Positions 8,667-17,793 are shown, numbered from the stretch's first letter. The stretch is 64,000 nt of DNA from Rhizobiales bacterium NRL2 (GCA_001664005.1 CP016093.1:3773031-3837030), one strand, 5' to 3'. The notes: generated from the letters alone by a model not told the origin. Program-made: numbers and translations.

Positions 8667-9235
8667 GACGCGGGCCCTCGCGGTTCCTTCAGGCAGAAAA
8701 AAATCGGCGTGCGGCAAGCAGTGGCCATCGGTCCGACCGCAGGGGCGGCAATGGCTGACCCCGCGTGCGGCAATGGTTGACGCATCGTAAACCAACATCG
8801 CGGCGGCCGTCGCCGTTCGTTTTCTCGCCCTGATCGGCAAACGACAGAACAGACGGATCAGTATTGGCGCGACGTACCTCGAATATTTGAACAGAAACCA
8901 AAGGTCAAAACGCCGAGTCCGAAGATATTCATGCGCCAAATCAGGCGCCTGCTGGGTCAGCAAAGCTGTCCTACGACATCGATTTCTCTCGGAGCGACAT
9001 GCACATATCTAATCCAGGCAAGGGTCTTATGATCCTCGCGCTTGACTAACGGTCCGGCAATGAGAAGGATTTGGCATGGGCCATTCCGAGGGCGCGCCGC
9101 GATGTTCAGTTCCGCGCGCGTTCCGGCGTTGAGCATCGGCCCTCGAGCGACAGGGCGGGGCCGGTCGATCAGGCCAGGATCCAAAGACGGGCGGAAACAC
9201 ACCGAAGAGCCCGACCGAGCTAACTGGGAGACATC
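8667..9235. other. Intergenic region (569 bp) without a supported gene
   Basis: No coding region with family resemblance is visible on either strand. The first ~120 bp hold three short imperfect direct copies of a GCGGCAA(T)GG...TGAC-like unit (around 8710-8785). A small hairpin (GCGCC / GGCGC around 8936-8949) lies in the middle. The end of the region should contain the promoter of the ABC transporter operon; the ribosome binding site GGGAG is visible about 6 bases before its ATG. The base composition is a little more AT-rich than the genes on either side. Confidence 0.5.
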
Positions 9236-10846
9236 ATGGACAAGAGAACCGAATCCGAACTCATCGAGCGCATGGCTCGTGAAGCGAAGCAGGGCCGACT
9301 GTCGCGCCGGGATTTCATGCACTACGCCCTCGCCGCCGGCGTCACCGCATCGACCGCAGCGGGCCTCTGGACCACCAAGGTCGCCCATGCGCAGCCCAAG
9401 AAGGGCGGCACCTTCCGTCTCGGCACCCATGACGGCAACACCTCCGACACGCACGATCCGGGCACCTATCTCAGCTTCTCGGTCATCCAGCTGGCGCACA
9501 CCTACCGCAGTTATCTGACGCTGATCACGCCGACCAACGAGCTCGGCCCGGACATCGCCACTTCCTGGGAAGCGACGCCCGACGCCAAGAACTGGACGTT
9601 CAAGCTGAACAAGAACGCGTCCTTCCACGACGGCCGGCCCTTCACCGCCGAGGACGCCATCGCCTCGCTGAACCATCACCGCGGCGAGAAATCGACTTCC
9701 GCGGCCAAGGCGCTACTGAAGGACGTGGACGACATCGTCAAGGACGATGACCACACGATCACGGTCAAGCTTGCGACCGGCAATGCCGACCTGCCCTGGC
9801 TGATGACCGACTACCACCTGGCCATGTGCCCGGCGAACGAGGACGGCACCATCGACTGGCAGTCCGGCCTCGGCACGGGCCCCTACAAGATCGTCAGCCA
9901 CGAGTTCGGCGTCGGCACCTCGCTGGAACGCCACGAGGGCTGGCATCTGGACGGCGCCTATTTCGACAATGTCGAGATGCTGGTGCTGAACGACCCGAAC
10001 GCGCGCCAGACCGCCCTGGTCACCGGCGACGTGGACGCGGTCACCCAGCTCGAGCTCAAGACGCTGGCGCTGCTGCAGCGTTCGCCGGACATCGAGATCG
10101 ACAACGTGCCCAGCGCCGCGGCGATCACCATGCCCATGTTCTGCGACCAGGCGCCGTTCGACGACGTCAACGTCCGCAACGCGCTGAAACTGGCCATGAA
10201 CCGCGAGGAGATCATCCAGAAGATCGCCTTCGGCACGGCCATTCCGGGCAACGACTTCCACGTCGCGCCGAACATGCCCTACCACCCCGACGACATTCCG
10301 CAGCGGACCTTCGATCCCGACCAGGCGAAGTCGCTGCTGAAGAAGGCGGGCGCGGAGAACCTCTCGGTGGACCTGCGCGTGGCCGACAGCGTCTATTCCG
10401 GCGCAGTCGACCTCTGCGTGCTCTACGCCGAGCAGGCGAAGCAGGCGGGCATCGACATCAATGTCGTGCGGGAGCCGAACGACGGCTACTACTCCGACGT
10501 CTGGCTGAAGAAGCCGTTCTGCATGGTGCAGTGGGGCGCCCGTCCGACGCCGGACGTGATGTTCTCGCTGGCCTACAAGGACGACGCCGCCTGGAACGAG
10601 AGCCACTGGCAGAACGAGCGCTTCAACGTGCTGCTCCGCCAGGCCAAGGCCGAACTCGACCAGGCGAAACGTGCGGAGATGTACCGGGAAATGTGCCAGC
10701 TCGCCCGCGACGACGGCGGCACCATCATTCCGATGTTCACCAACTTCGTCTACGCGCGGCGCAAGAACGTCCGCCACTCGGGCAACCTGGCGGCAAGCTG
10801 GCAGTGCGACGGCGCGCGCGCCTGCAGCCGCTGGTGGTTCGCCTGA
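9236..10846 (+). CDS. ABC transporter substrate-binding protein, family 5 (oligopeptide/dipeptide type), Tat-exported
   Basis: A 536-residue periplasmic binding protein. The N-terminus carries a twin-arginine signal: LSRRDFMHYALAAG followed by a hydrophobic stretch and the cleavage region KVAHAQP. The mature part shows the family 5 pattern: early LGPDIATSWEATPDAKNWTFKL, then HDGRPFTAEDAIASL, GTGPYKIVSHE and NVRNALKLAMNREEI. It captures a peptide, opine, glycoside or similar solute and hands it to the two permeases encoded downstream. It is the first gene of a complete import operon. A 12-bp stem hairpin between it and the permease genes probably raises the level of this component. The ligand cannot be predicted. 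Confidence 0.9.
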   Translation: MDKRTESELIERMAREAKQGRLSRRDFMHYALAAGVTASTAAGLWTTKVAHAQPKKGGTFRLGTHDGNTSDTHDPGTYLSFSVIQLAHTYRSYLTLITPTNELGPDIATSWEATPDAKNWTFKLNKNASFHDGRPFTAEDAIASLNHHRGEKSTSAAKALLKDVDDIVKDDDHTITVKLATGNADLPWLMTDYHLAMCPANEDGTIDWQSGLGTGPYKIVSHEFGVGTSLERHEGWHLDGAYFDNVEMLVLNDPNARQTALVTGDVDAVTQLELKTLALLQRSPDIEIDNVPSAAAITMPMFCDQAPFDDVNVRNALKLAMNREEIIQKIAFGTAIPGNDFHVAPNMPYHPDDIPQRTFDPDQAKSLLKKAGAENLSVDLRVADSVYSGAVDLCVLYAEQAKQAGIDINVVREPNDGYYSDVWLKKPFCMVQWGARPTPDVMFSLAYKDDAAWNESHWQNERFNVLLRQAKAELDQAKRAEMYREMCQLARDDGGTIIPMFTNFVYARRKNVRHSGNLAASWQCDGARACSRWWFA

Positions 10847-10856
10847 TTGAGGCGAA

Positions 10857-10888
10857 GGAGATCCGGCGTCGGGGGGCGCCGGATCTCC
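10857..10888 (+). other. Intercistronic 12-bp stem-loop after the binding-protein gene
   Basis: GGAGATCCGGCG (10857-10868) pairs perfectly with 10877-10888 around an 8-base G-rich loop, 11 bases after the binding-protein stop codon. There is no T-tract, so it looks like an mRNA-stabilising or partial-attenuation hairpin of the kind common between binding-protein and permease genes, not a full terminator. Confidence 0.6.
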
Positions 10889-11028
10889 GCCGCGGTGCGG
10901 CGCGCCGGCAACGCCGGGGCGCCGGACCGCGCCATTCTTTTGATCATTTGCCAACCGCACGGTCGCGCTGACCGCAGCGGCATGAGGGACAGGGCCCGCC
11001 GAGGCGGCGCCCGGATCGGAGGGGCAAG

Positions 11029-11985
11029 ATGGGCGATGTAGTCAAGATCGTTCTCAAACGACTGGGACTCGGGTTACTGACGTTGTTCGTCATCTCGATC
11101 CTGATTTTCGGCGCCGTGGAACTGCTCCCCGGCGACATCGCGGAAGCGGTGCTGGGACAGGGCGCGACCGAGGAGAACGTCGCGGCGATGCGGGAGGCGC
11201 TGGGACTCAACCAGCCGGCGCCGTTGCGCTATCTGGACTGGCTCTCGGGCGCCGTCGTCGGCGACTTCGGCGTCTCGCTGGTTTCCGGCGCGAGCGTCAG
11301 CGAAACCATCGCGCCGCGCTTCGGCAACACGCTGTTCCTGGCGGCCTATGCGGCGATCATCGCCGTGCCCTTCGCGATCATGCTGGGCGTCCTCGTCGCG
11401 CTGCTGCGCAACTCGGTCTTCGACCGGGTGGCCAACGTGCTGACGCTGACCTCGATCTCCTCGCCGGAGTTCTTCCTGGGCTACATCCTGATCCTCTACC
11501 TGGCGGTGAAAACGGGCTATTTCCCCGCGATCGCCAAGCTGAGCGACGACATGAGCTTCTGGGAGGTGCTGAACAGGACGTTCCTGCCGGCCCTGACCAT
11601 GGTGCTGGTGGTGACGGCGCACATGATGCGCATGACCCGCGCGACCATCATCAGCCTGCTGTCCTCGCCCTATATCGAGATGGCGCGGCTGAAGGGCACG
11701 CCGGCGTGGAAGGTGATCGTCCATCACGCCCTGCCCAACGCCTGGGCGCCGATCATCAACGTCGTGGCGCTGAACCTCGCCTACCTGATCACCGGCGTGG
11801 TGCTGGTGGAAGTGGTGTTCGTCTATCCAGGCATCGGCCAGTTGCTCGTCGACGCGGTCACCAAGCGCGACTTCCCCGTGGTGCAGGCCTGCTGCCTCAT
11901 CTTCGCGGCGACCTTCATCCTGCTCAATCTCGCGGCCGACGTCGGGGCGATCCTGACCAATCCGCGTCTGCGGCATCCGAAGTGA
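11029..11985 (+). CDS. ABC transporter permease (DppB/OppB type)
   Basis: A 318-residue inner-membrane protein with about six helices: an N-terminal helix LGLGLLTLFVISILIFGAVELLPGD, a periplasmic segment with LGLNQPAPLRYLDWLSG, then a block of helices. The EAA coupling loop is ARLKGTPAWKVIVHHALPNAW, matching the family pattern EAA/RxKGxxxxxVxxxHxLxNA. It pairs with the next permease to form the translocation path for the upstream binding protein. GGAGGGG precedes the ATG. It is separated from the next gene by only 10 bp. Confidence 0.9.
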   Translation: MGDVVKIVLKRLGLGLLTLFVISILIFGAVELLPGDIAEAVLGQGATEENVAAMREALGLNQPAPLRYLDWLSGAVVGDFGVSLVSGASVSETIAPRFGNTLFLAAYAAIIAVPFAIMLGVLVALLRNSVFDRVANVLTLTSISSPEFFLGYILILYLAVKTGYFPAIAKLSDDMSFWEVLNRTFLPALTMVLVVTAHMMRMTRATIISLLSSPYIEMARLKGTPAWKVIVHHALPNAWAPIINVVALNLAYLITGVVLVEVVFVYPGIGQLLVDAVTKRDFPVVQACCLIFAATFILLNLAADVGAILTNPRLRHPK

Positions 11986-11995
11986 GAGGCGAGCC

Positions 11996-13057
11996 ATGAA
12001 CTATTTCGTCATCGGTTATTACGCGCTCCTCATCGGAGCTTCCTGCGGGGCTGCGTACTACAAGCAGCGCTCGGCCTTCCTGCTGCTGTTCTCGCTGACG
12101 CTGGCGTCGTTCGTCATGGGCATCGTCGGCGGCGAGTCGGCGCTGTGGACCGTGACCATCGGGGCCGGCCTGCTGGCCCTTGCGGCGGGCACCTCCTACG
12201 CCTTCCGCGAGTTCCTGATAATCATCGCCGGGCCGGAGACGGCGAAGATGCTGCGCACCGCGCCGCTGACCGCGGCCTTCGGACTGTTCGTCATTTTCGT
12301 CTATGCGATCCTGGGCATCTTCGCCCCGATCATCGCGCCGTTCGGCGAATCGGAGGTGATCTCCCAGGCGTTCGCGCCGGCGGATGACGTGATGCTGCTG
12401 GGCGCCGACCAGCTCGGCCGCGACATGTTCAGCCGCATCGTCTACGGCGCGCGCAACACGGTCGGCCTGGCGCTGACCGCCACTCTGCTGGCGTTCTTCA
12501 TGGGCGCGTTTGCCGGCCTGCTGGCGGCGACGCGGGGCGGCTGGTTCGATCAGTTCATGGGCCGCGTGGCCGACATCATCATGTCGATCCCGTCGCTGAT
12601 CTTCGCCCTGCTGCTGCTGTCGATCTTCGGCACCAGCGTGCCGGTGCTGATCGTCATCGTCGCCATCATCTACAGCCCGCGCGTCTTCCGCCTCACCCGG
12701 GCGGTGGCCGGCAACGTCGTGGTGATGGACTATATCGAGGCGGCGCGGCTGCGCGGCGAGGGCATGTGGTACCTGATCCGCCGGGAGATCCTGCCCAACT
12801 CGACGGCGCCCCTGATCGCCGAGTTCGGCCTGGAGTTCTGCTTCGTCTTCCTGCTGGTCGCGGGCCTCTCCTTCCTCGGCCTCGGCATCCAGCCACCGAC
12901 GGCGGACTGGGGCTCGATGGTGCGTGAGAACGCGACGCTGATCTCCTTCGGCGAGATCACCCCGCTCATTCCCGCCGCCGCGATCGCCTTGCTGACCGTG
13001 GCGGTCAATTTCGTGGTCGACTGGATGCTGTACCGCTCGTCCGGCCTGAAGGAGTAG
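11996..13057 (+). CDS. ABC transporter permease (DppC/OppC type) with extra N-terminal helices
   Basis: A 353-residue inner-membrane permease, about 50 residues longer than usual for DppC. The canonical part starts near residue 90 (LRTAPLTAAFGLFVIFVYAILGIFAPIIAPF) and includes LGADQLGRDMFSRIVYGARNT, the EAA loop EAARLRGEGMWYLIRREILPN and GLSFLGLGIQPPTADWGSMV. In front of it lie roughly three additional hydrophobic stretches (NYFVIGYYALLIGASCGAAYY, AFLLLFSLTLASFVMGIVG, LWTVTIGAGLLALAAG). It forms the heterodimeric channel with the preceding permease. The role of the N-terminal extension is unknown. Confidence 0.88.
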   Translation: MNYFVIGYYALLIGASCGAAYYKQRSAFLLLFSLTLASFVMGIVGGESALWTVTIGAGLLALAAGTSYAFREFLIIIAGPETAKMLRTAPLTAAFGLFVIFVYAILGIFAPIIAPFGESEVISQAFAPADDVMLLGADQLGRDMFSRIVYGARNTVGLALTATLLAFFMGAFAGLLAATRGGWFDQFMGRVADIIMSIPSLIFALLLLSIFGTSVPVLIVIVAIIYSPRVFRLTRAVAGNVVVMDYIEAARLRGEGMWYLIRREILPNSTAPLIAEFGLEFCFVFLLVAGLSFLGLGIQPPTADWGSMVRENATLISFGEITPLIPAAAIALLTVAVNFVVDWMLYRSSGLKE

Positions 13058-13062
13058 TTGCG

Positions 13063-14715
13063 ATGAATGACAAGAAGAAGGACGTGCTTCTGGAGATCGA
13101 GGGCCTTCGCATCGAGGGCTATGCCGACGAGAAGTGGATCGAGATCGTCCACGGCATCGATCTCACCCTGCATCGCGGCGAGGTCATGGGCCTGATCGGG
13201 GAATCCGGCGCGGGCAAGTCCACCATCGGCCTCGCGGCCATGGGGTTCACCCGCGATGGCTGCCGCATCTCCGGCGGCTCGGTCGAGTTCGACGGCATGG
13301 AGCTGACGACGTCGACCGAGTCGGAGCGACAGGCGTTGCGCGGCTCCCGCATCGCCTATGTCGCCCAGTCCGCGGCGGCCTCGTTCAACCCGGCTCACAA
13401 GCTGATCGACCAGCACACCGAAGCGCCGGTGCACTACCGCATCAACAAGCGGCTGCAGGCCCAGGAAGACGCCATGGAGCTCTATGAGCGCCTGCGCCTG
13501 CCCAACCCGCGCGAGATCGGCTTCCGCTATCCGCACCAGGTCTCGGGCGGCCAGCTCCAGCGCGCCATGACGGCCATGGCGATGGCCTGCAGGCCCGACC
13601 TGATCATCTTCGACGAGCCCACCACGGCGCTGGACGTGACCACGCAGATCGAGGTGCTGGCCGCGATCCGCGACATCGTCGACCAGTTCAACACCGCAGC
13701 GATCTACATCACCCACGACCTCGCGGTGGTCGCGCAGATGGCTGACACCATCAAGGTGCTGCTGAAGGGCGACGAGGTCGAGCAGGCGCCGACGGCGGAA
13801 ATGCTCGACAACCCGAAGGAGGACTACACCAAGAGCCTCTGGGCGGTGCGCAGCTTCAAGCGCGAGCAGAAGTCCCGGCCCGGCGGCGACGCCGTGCCGG
13901 TGGTCTCGGTGCAGGACATCGACGCCGCCTATGGCACGACGAAGGTGCTGGAGGATGTCTCCTTCGACGTCTATTCCGGCATGACGGTCGCGGTCGTTGG
14001 TGAATCCGGCTCGGGCAAGTCCACCACGGCCCGCTGCATCACCGGCCTGCTGCCGCCGACCAAGGGCAAGATCCTGTTCAAGGGCGAGGAGCTGCCGCCA
14101 AGCTACAAGCAGCGCACCAAGGACCAGCTCCGCCAGGCGCAGATGATCTACCAGATGGCCGACACGGCGTTGAACCCGAAGGTGCGCATCAGCGAGATCA
14201 TCGGCCGCCCGGCGCAGTTCTACAGCGGCCTGAAGGGCACGGCGCTGAAGAGCCGGGTGGACGAACTGCTCGACCTGATCGAACTGGAGCCGTCGAAGTT
14301 CTACAACCGCTATCCGCCGGAGCTCTCGGGCGGCCAGAAGCAGCGCATCGGCATCGCGCGGGCGCTGGCGGCGGAGCCGTCGTTCATCATCTGCGACGAG
14401 GTCACCAGCGCGCTGGACCAGCTCGTCGCCGAAGGCATCCTGCGGCTGCTGGACCGCCTGCAGCGGGAGCTGGACCTGGCCTACATGTTCATCACCCACG
14501 ATCTGGCGACGGTGCGCTCCATCGCCGACGAGGTCGTGGTCATGAAACAGGGCCGCGTGGTGGAGCAGGGACCGAAGACGGAGATGTTCACCCCGCCGCA
14601 CCATCCCTATACGGACCTGCTGCTCTCATCGGTGCCGGAGATGGATCCGGACTGGCTGACAACGGTGCTGGAGGAGCGCGGCGTCGACAATGTCGGCGAG
14701 GCCGCAACGACATGA
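13063..14715 (+). CDS. ABC transporter ATP-binding protein with two nucleotide-binding domains (DppD-DppF fusion type)
   Basis: A 550-residue cytoplasmic ATPase made of two ABC domains in tandem. Domain 1 has Walker [10 protein letters not shown] (about residue 46), signature SGGQLQR and Walker [10 protein letters not shown]. Domain 2 has Walker [10 protein letters not shown] (about residue 313), signature SGGQKQR and Walker [10 protein letters not shown] followed by ALD. Each domain ends with the oligopeptide-type C-terminal region (for example [19 protein letters not shown]). It energises import through the two permeases. The gene starts 5 bp after the DppC-type gene and completes the operon. 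The same two-in-one layout is known from GsiA and related importers. Confidence 0.92.
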   Translation: MNDKKKDVLLEIEGLRIEGYADEKWIEIVHGIDLTLHRGEVMGLIGESGAGKSTIGLAAMGFTRDGCRISGGSVEFDGMELTTSTESERQALRGSRIAYVAQSAAASFNPAHKLIDQHTEAPVHYRINKRLQAQEDAMELYERLRLPNPREIGFRYPHQVSGGQLQRAMTAMAMACRPDLIIFDEPTTALDVTTQIEVLAAIRDIVDQFNTAAIYITHDLAVVAQMADTIKVLLKGDEVEQAPTAEMLDNPKEDYTKSLWAVRSFKREQKSRPGGDAVPVVSVQDIDAAYGTTKVLEDVSFDVYSGMTVAVVGESGSGKSTTARCITGLLPPTKGKILFKGEELPPSYKQRTKDQLRQAQMIYQMADTALNPKVRISEIIGRPAQFYSGLKGTALKSRVDELLDLIELEPSKFYNRYPPELSGGQKQRIGIARALAAEPSFIICDEVTSALDQLVAEGILRLLDRLQRELDLAYMFITHDLATVRSIADEVVVMKQGRVVEQGPKTEMFTPPHHPYTDLLLSSVPEMDPDWLTTVLEERGVDNVGEAATT

Positions 14716-14745
14716 ACCGAAAACCGGGTAGGTCCCCCAGGGCCT

Positions 14746-15384
14746 TCAGACGGCGTCGGGAAGCGTGTCGCTTTCGGGTCGGCCCGTCCGGCCGCTGCGT
14801 CCGAAGCGGCTGCGGCTGAACCGCTCGGCGAGATTTTCAAGCCGTTTGAGCCGCCGGTCCAGCGCCGACATGGTGCGCGAGAGGTCGTCGCTGTCGTCGT
14901 CGAGAAACGTCCGGAAGGCATCGCCATAGGCCAGCGCCAGAGCGCGCGCGCGCATGCGCCCGAGAGGGCCGCCCGACGATACGCCGGCAGCCTCGAGAGC
15001 GAGCTTCATCGAGCGCATTCCGGGCTCCGCGGCCAGCGTCAGCGCGCCGAGCGGATCCGCGGGCAGGGACGTGAGGACGGCGCGGAGCCCCTCCCGATGC
15101 GGCCTGAGGTTGTCGAAACGGGCCATCAGCAGCGCGAACAGGCGATCGCGCACGCCCTCCTCGCGCCAGTCTTCGTCGACCGCAGCCAGCATCGCCGCAT
15201 CCGCCCTGCGCGCCATTTCCCGGATGACGCCATGGCGGCTGTCCACCGCGGCGACAACCTCGCCGACCTCCAGCCCTGCCTCCTCGGCGATGTCGTAGAG
15301 ACTGACATTTCGCCAGCCGGACAGGCCCGCCAGGGTCATGGCGGCCTGGATGCACTTGCCGGCGTCGTCGCGTTTGCGGGGCAT
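14746..15384 (-). CDS. TetR-family transcriptional regulator
   Basis: A protein of about 212 residues with an N-terminal helix-turn-helix of TetR type: QAAMTLAGLSGWRNVSLYDIAEEAGLEVGEVVAAVDSR fits the usual pattern of a recognition helix after DIAxxAG. The rest is all-helical, as in ligand-binding TetR C-terminal domains, and the tail is rich in Ser, Arg and Gly. The ATG at 15384 is preferred over the one at 15402 because CAGGAGAAG sits at ideal distance from it. The gene converges on the ABC importer operon, so it may or may not control it. No operator could be picked out. Confidence 0.78.
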   Translation of the reverse strand: MPRKRDDAGKCIQAAMTLAGLSGWRNVSLYDIAEEAGLEVGEVVAAVDSRHGVIREMARRADAAMLAAVDEDWREEGVRDRLFALLMARFDNLRPHREGLRAVLTSLPADPLGALTLAAEPGMRSMKLALEAAGVSSGGPLGRMRARALALAYGDAFRTFLDDDSDDLSRTMSALDRRLKRLENLAERFSRSRFGRSGRTGRPESDTLPDAV

Positions 15385-15448
15385 GGTCTTCTCCTGCGTC
15401 ATACGGACTGCACACTTATCTGGTGATATCCGCGGCGGCTTGAAGCTT

Positions 15449-16861
15449 TCAGCCCTTCTCCCGGGCCTCCCAGACCTGCTTCTTGCGGTAGATCGTGGAC
15501 GGGCTGACGCCGAGCAGGGAGGCGGCGCGGGCGATATTGCCCTGGCAGAATTCCACCGCCTGCTCGATGGCCTCGCGCTCGACGTCCTCCAGCGGCCGGA
15601 TGTCGGCCTCGGTGCGCGGGGCCGCAGCCGGCGCCGGCGCCGCGATGTCAGGGGCCGCGCCCGGCGCCGACGCAGGCCGGCCGGCCTTGATCGCCGGCGG
15701 CATCATCTCCGCCGTCACTTCGTCGCCATCGTAGAGCACGGTGATGGAGCGGACGATGTTCTGCAGTTCCCGGATATTTCCGGGCCAGTGATAGGCCGTC
15801 ATCGCCGCCGCCGCATCGGCGCTGAAGCGGCAGAATTCCTTGCGCTCTTCCTCGGCAAACTGCTGCAGGAAGCGTTCGGCGATCAGCATGATGTCGTCGC
15901 CGCGCTCCCTCAGCGGCGGCAGGCCGAGGGGAATGACGTGCAGGCGATAGAACAGATCCTCGCGGAAGCGCCCTTCCCGGACGGCCTCCATGGGGTCCTG
16001 GTTGGTGGCGCAGACGAAACGCACGTCGACATGGCGCGTGCGGCTGTCGCCGACCTTCTCGAAGCTGCCGGTCTGGACGAAGCGCAGCAGCTTGCTCTGC
16101 AGGTCCAGGTCCATCTCGCAGATCTCGTCGAGGAACAGCGTACCATTGTGGGACCGCGAGGCCGCACCCTCCCGGTCCTGGACGGCGCCAGTGAAGGCCC
16201 CGCGCACATGGCCGAAAATCTCGCTCTCGATCAGCCCCTTCGGAATCGCGGCGCAGTTGATGGCGACCATCGGCCCGGCGGCCCGCGGGCTCAGCGCATG
16301 GACGGCGTGGGCGGCCAGTTCCTTGCCGGTGCCCGATTCGCCCACCACGAAGACGGTGGCCTTGCTGGCCGCGGCCATCTTCAGTGTCTTGTAGACCTGC
16401 TGCATGGCGCCCGAGCCGCCGACGAAGCCATGGAACTCGTTGCCGTCGTCAGCGGCTTCCTGCAGTTCCCCGGTCTCCACCCGCCGCCCCAGATCGGTGG
16501 CGTTGCGCAGGGTCAGCACCAGCCGCTCCTTGTTGAACGGCTTGACCAGAAAGTCATAGGCGCCGAGGCGCATCGCCTCGACCGCGATGTTGATGGAGCC
16601 ATGGGCGGTGATCACCACCACCGGCGTCTTGTCGCCGCGATGCTGCAGACGCTTCAGGATCTCCATGCCGTCCATGTCGGGCAGCCTGAGATCGAGCAGC
16701 ACGGCGTCGAACCGGCGCTGTTCCAGTTCCTGCACGGCCTCGCCGCCGGTTTCCGCCGTCGTCAGTTCGAAGGGTTCGTCGGCGAGATAGTGTTCATAGG
16801 CGCGGATCAGAGATCGGCTGTCCTCGATCAGCAGTACGCGTCGATTGCCGCCTTCCGTCAT
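15449..16861 (-). CDS. NtrC-family sigma-54-dependent response regulator
   Basis: A 470-residue activator. The receiver domain has the acidic pocket IEDS (12-15), the phospho-acceptor Asp57 in VLLDLRLPDMDG, and Lys in FLVKPFN (~108). The AAA+ domain has Walker A GESGTGKE (174-181), the sigma-54 contact loop GAFTGA (221-226), Walker B LFLDEICEMD, and HWPGNIRELQN. A Pro/Ala-rich linker leads to a Fis-type helix-turn-helix (IARAASLLGVSPSTIYRKK). It should drive sigma-54 promoters when phosphorylated; no partner kinase adjoins it. The gene lies just downstream of the phasin gene on the same strand, but a terminator separates them. Confidence 0.92.
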   Translation of the reverse strand: MTEGGNRRVLLIEDSRSLIRAYEHYLADEPFELTTAETGGEAVQELEQRRFDAVLLDLRLPDMDGMEILKRLQHRGDKTPVVVITAHGSINIAVEAMRLGAYDFLVKPFNKERLVLTLRNATDLGRRVETGELQEAADDGNEFHGFVGGSGAMQQVYKTLKMAAASKATVFVVGESGTGKELAAHAVHALSPRAAGPMVAINCAAIPKGLIESEIFGHVRGAFTGAVQDREGAASRSHNGTLFLDEICEMDLDLQSKLLRFVQTGSFEKVGDSRTRHVDVRFVCATNQDPMEAVREGRFREDLFYRLHVIPLGLPPLRERGDDIMLIAERFLQQFAEEERKEFCRFSADAAAAMTAYHWPGNIRELQNIVRSITVLYDGDEVTAEMMPPAIKAGRPASAPGAAPDIAAPAPAAAPRTEADIRPLEDVEREAIEQAVEFCQGNIARAASLLGVSPSTIYRKKQVWEAREKG

Positions 16862-16948
16862 CGCCGGGGACCGTCCACCATGCCGTTGATTGGGCGACGA
16901 CTATTGCCGAGCACGGGCCGTGTTTCAAACGCAATCTTCGCAAAATGC

Positions 16949-16986
16949 AAAAAAGAAGGGCCGCTGTCCCGGGAGACAACGGCCCT
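16949..16986 (-). terminator. Rho-independent terminator of the phasin gene
   Basis: Read on the minus strand, AGGGCCG (16980s) and its partner CGGCCCT form a 7-bp stem, extended past one mismatch by a further 4 bp (TGTC/GACA) around a C/G loop. The hairpin is followed directly by TTCTTTTTT. It begins about 25 bases after the phasin stop codon and lies before the response regulator gene. Confidence 0.85.
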
Positions 16987-17010
16987 CGCCGTGCAAGACG
17001 ATCCGATGGC

Positions 17011-17664
17011 TCAGACGCCCGAGAAGCGGCGCCACTGATCGGCCTGATCCTTGAAGCCGTTCATGAGCGGCTCGAAGGAGCGGGTAAACATGTCCTGATA
17101 CTTGTCGTTCAGCGCCGTGAGATGCTGGCTGTAGGCTTTGGCCGCATCCTCGAAATAGTTCTGCTGCGCCTTGATCAGGTCGGCCGGCGACTCGATCTGG
17201 CTGAGCTCGTTGACGAAATCCATGTTGTCGTCGATCCGCATGCGCACGAACTCCGCGATCGACTCCCCGATCTCGTTGGAGAGCGACAGCGCCGCGGTTG
17301 CCGCGTGGTCGGTGGCCCTGGCGGAGCTTTGCGCCGTGGCCGCGGCGGCCTTCGCCGGGGTCGGCTTCCTGGCGGCGGAGGGCTTCGCAGCGGGGGCAGT
17401 CTTCTTCGGCGCGGCCGGCTTCGCGGCGGCGGCCTTCTTCGGCGCAGCCTTCCGCGCGGTGGCGGCGGTCTTCTTCGGCGCGGCCTTCTGCGCAGTCGCC
17501 GCAGCCGGCTTCGTCGCCGCCGCCGTCTTCGCAACGGTCGTCTCGGCCGTCTTCGCGGTATCGGTGACAACGGCCTTCGCGGTATCGGCGGCAGTCTCGG
17601 CGGCCTTGGAAGCCGTCTCGGCGGTCTTCACGTCCGCCTGCTCGGATTTGTTCTGGTCAGTCAT
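17011..17664 (-). CDS. Phasin-family protein with Ala/Lys-rich histone-like N-terminal tail
   Basis: A 217-residue protein. Residues ~1-110 are low complexity, built of Ala, Lys, Thr and Pro with repeated AAPKK-like units (for example KAAPKKTAATARKAAPKKAAAAK), similar to histone H1 tails and to the DNA-binding tail of PhaF. The C-terminal ~100 residues form an amphipathic helical phasin domain (DNMDFVNELSQIESPADLI, then AKAYSQHLTALNDKYQDMF). Phasins coat polyhydroxyalkanoate granules. PhaF has its basic tail after the phasin domain, whereas here the tail precedes it. The gene has its own promoter and a strong terminator, so it is a monocistronic unit. Confidence 0.82.
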   Translation of the reverse strand: MTDQNKSEQADVKTAETASKAAETAADTAKAVVTDTAKTAETTVAKTAAATKPAAATAQKAAPKKTAATARKAAPKKAAAAKPAAPKKTAPAAKPSAARKPTPAKAAAATAQSSARATDHAATAALSLSNEIGESIAEFVRMRIDDNMDFVNELSQIESPADLIKAQQNYFEDAAKAYSQHLTALNDKYQDMFTRSFEPLMNGFKDQADQWRRFSGV

Positions 17665-17727
17665 CGAAATGTCCCATGTCCTGATGAACGACGGGCGGGC
17701 GTCGCACGCCCTGCGCTTCGTCGTTCA

Positions 17728-17756
17728 GACATAGGCATTTCTATCGCAGTGCACAA
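17728..17756 (-). promoter_or_regulatory. Predicted sigma-70 promoter of the phasin gene
   Basis: On the minus strand, TTGTGC (17756-17751) and TATGTC (17733-17728) are separated by exactly 17 bp, a fair -35/-10 pair about 64 bases upstream of the phasin ATG. The -35 element lies inside a long inverted repeat. This is a prediction from spacing and similarity only. Confidence 0.5.
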
Positions 17757-17776
17757 TGATATTTATTGCACTGCGA
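17744..17776. promoter_or_regulatory. Inverted repeat at the phasin promoter, possible PhaR-type operator
   Basis: TCGCAGTGCA (17744-17753) and TGCACTGCGA (17767-17776) are perfect 10-bp inverted arms separated by 13 AT-rich bases. The left arm overlaps the predicted -35 box of the phasin gene. TGC/GCA-rich dyads are the known binding targets of PhaR, the repressor of phasin genes. The repeat also lies 18 bases after the pyrE stop, so it could act as a weak terminator of that gene. Confidence 0.5.
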
Positions 17777-17793
17777 CAAAGCGGATCCGCCGC

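Noticed and set aside
8780-8963. A possible short minus-strand gene in the 569-bp gap (product starting MLTQQAPDLAHEYL)
   Set aside because: It runs without a stop into the antisense of the monooxygenase gene, has no ribosome binding site, and matches no family I recognise.
9046-9085. TTGGCATGG as a possible sigma-54 (-24/-12) promoter before the ABC operon
   Set aside because: The -24-like element is present, but no TTGC(A/T) lies at the required spacing.
17298-17567. Repetitive DNA in the phasin gene as a possible tandem repeat array or CRISPR
   Set aside because: The periodicity is explained by Ala/Lys-rich codons of the phasin tail. There are no constant repeats with unique spacers.
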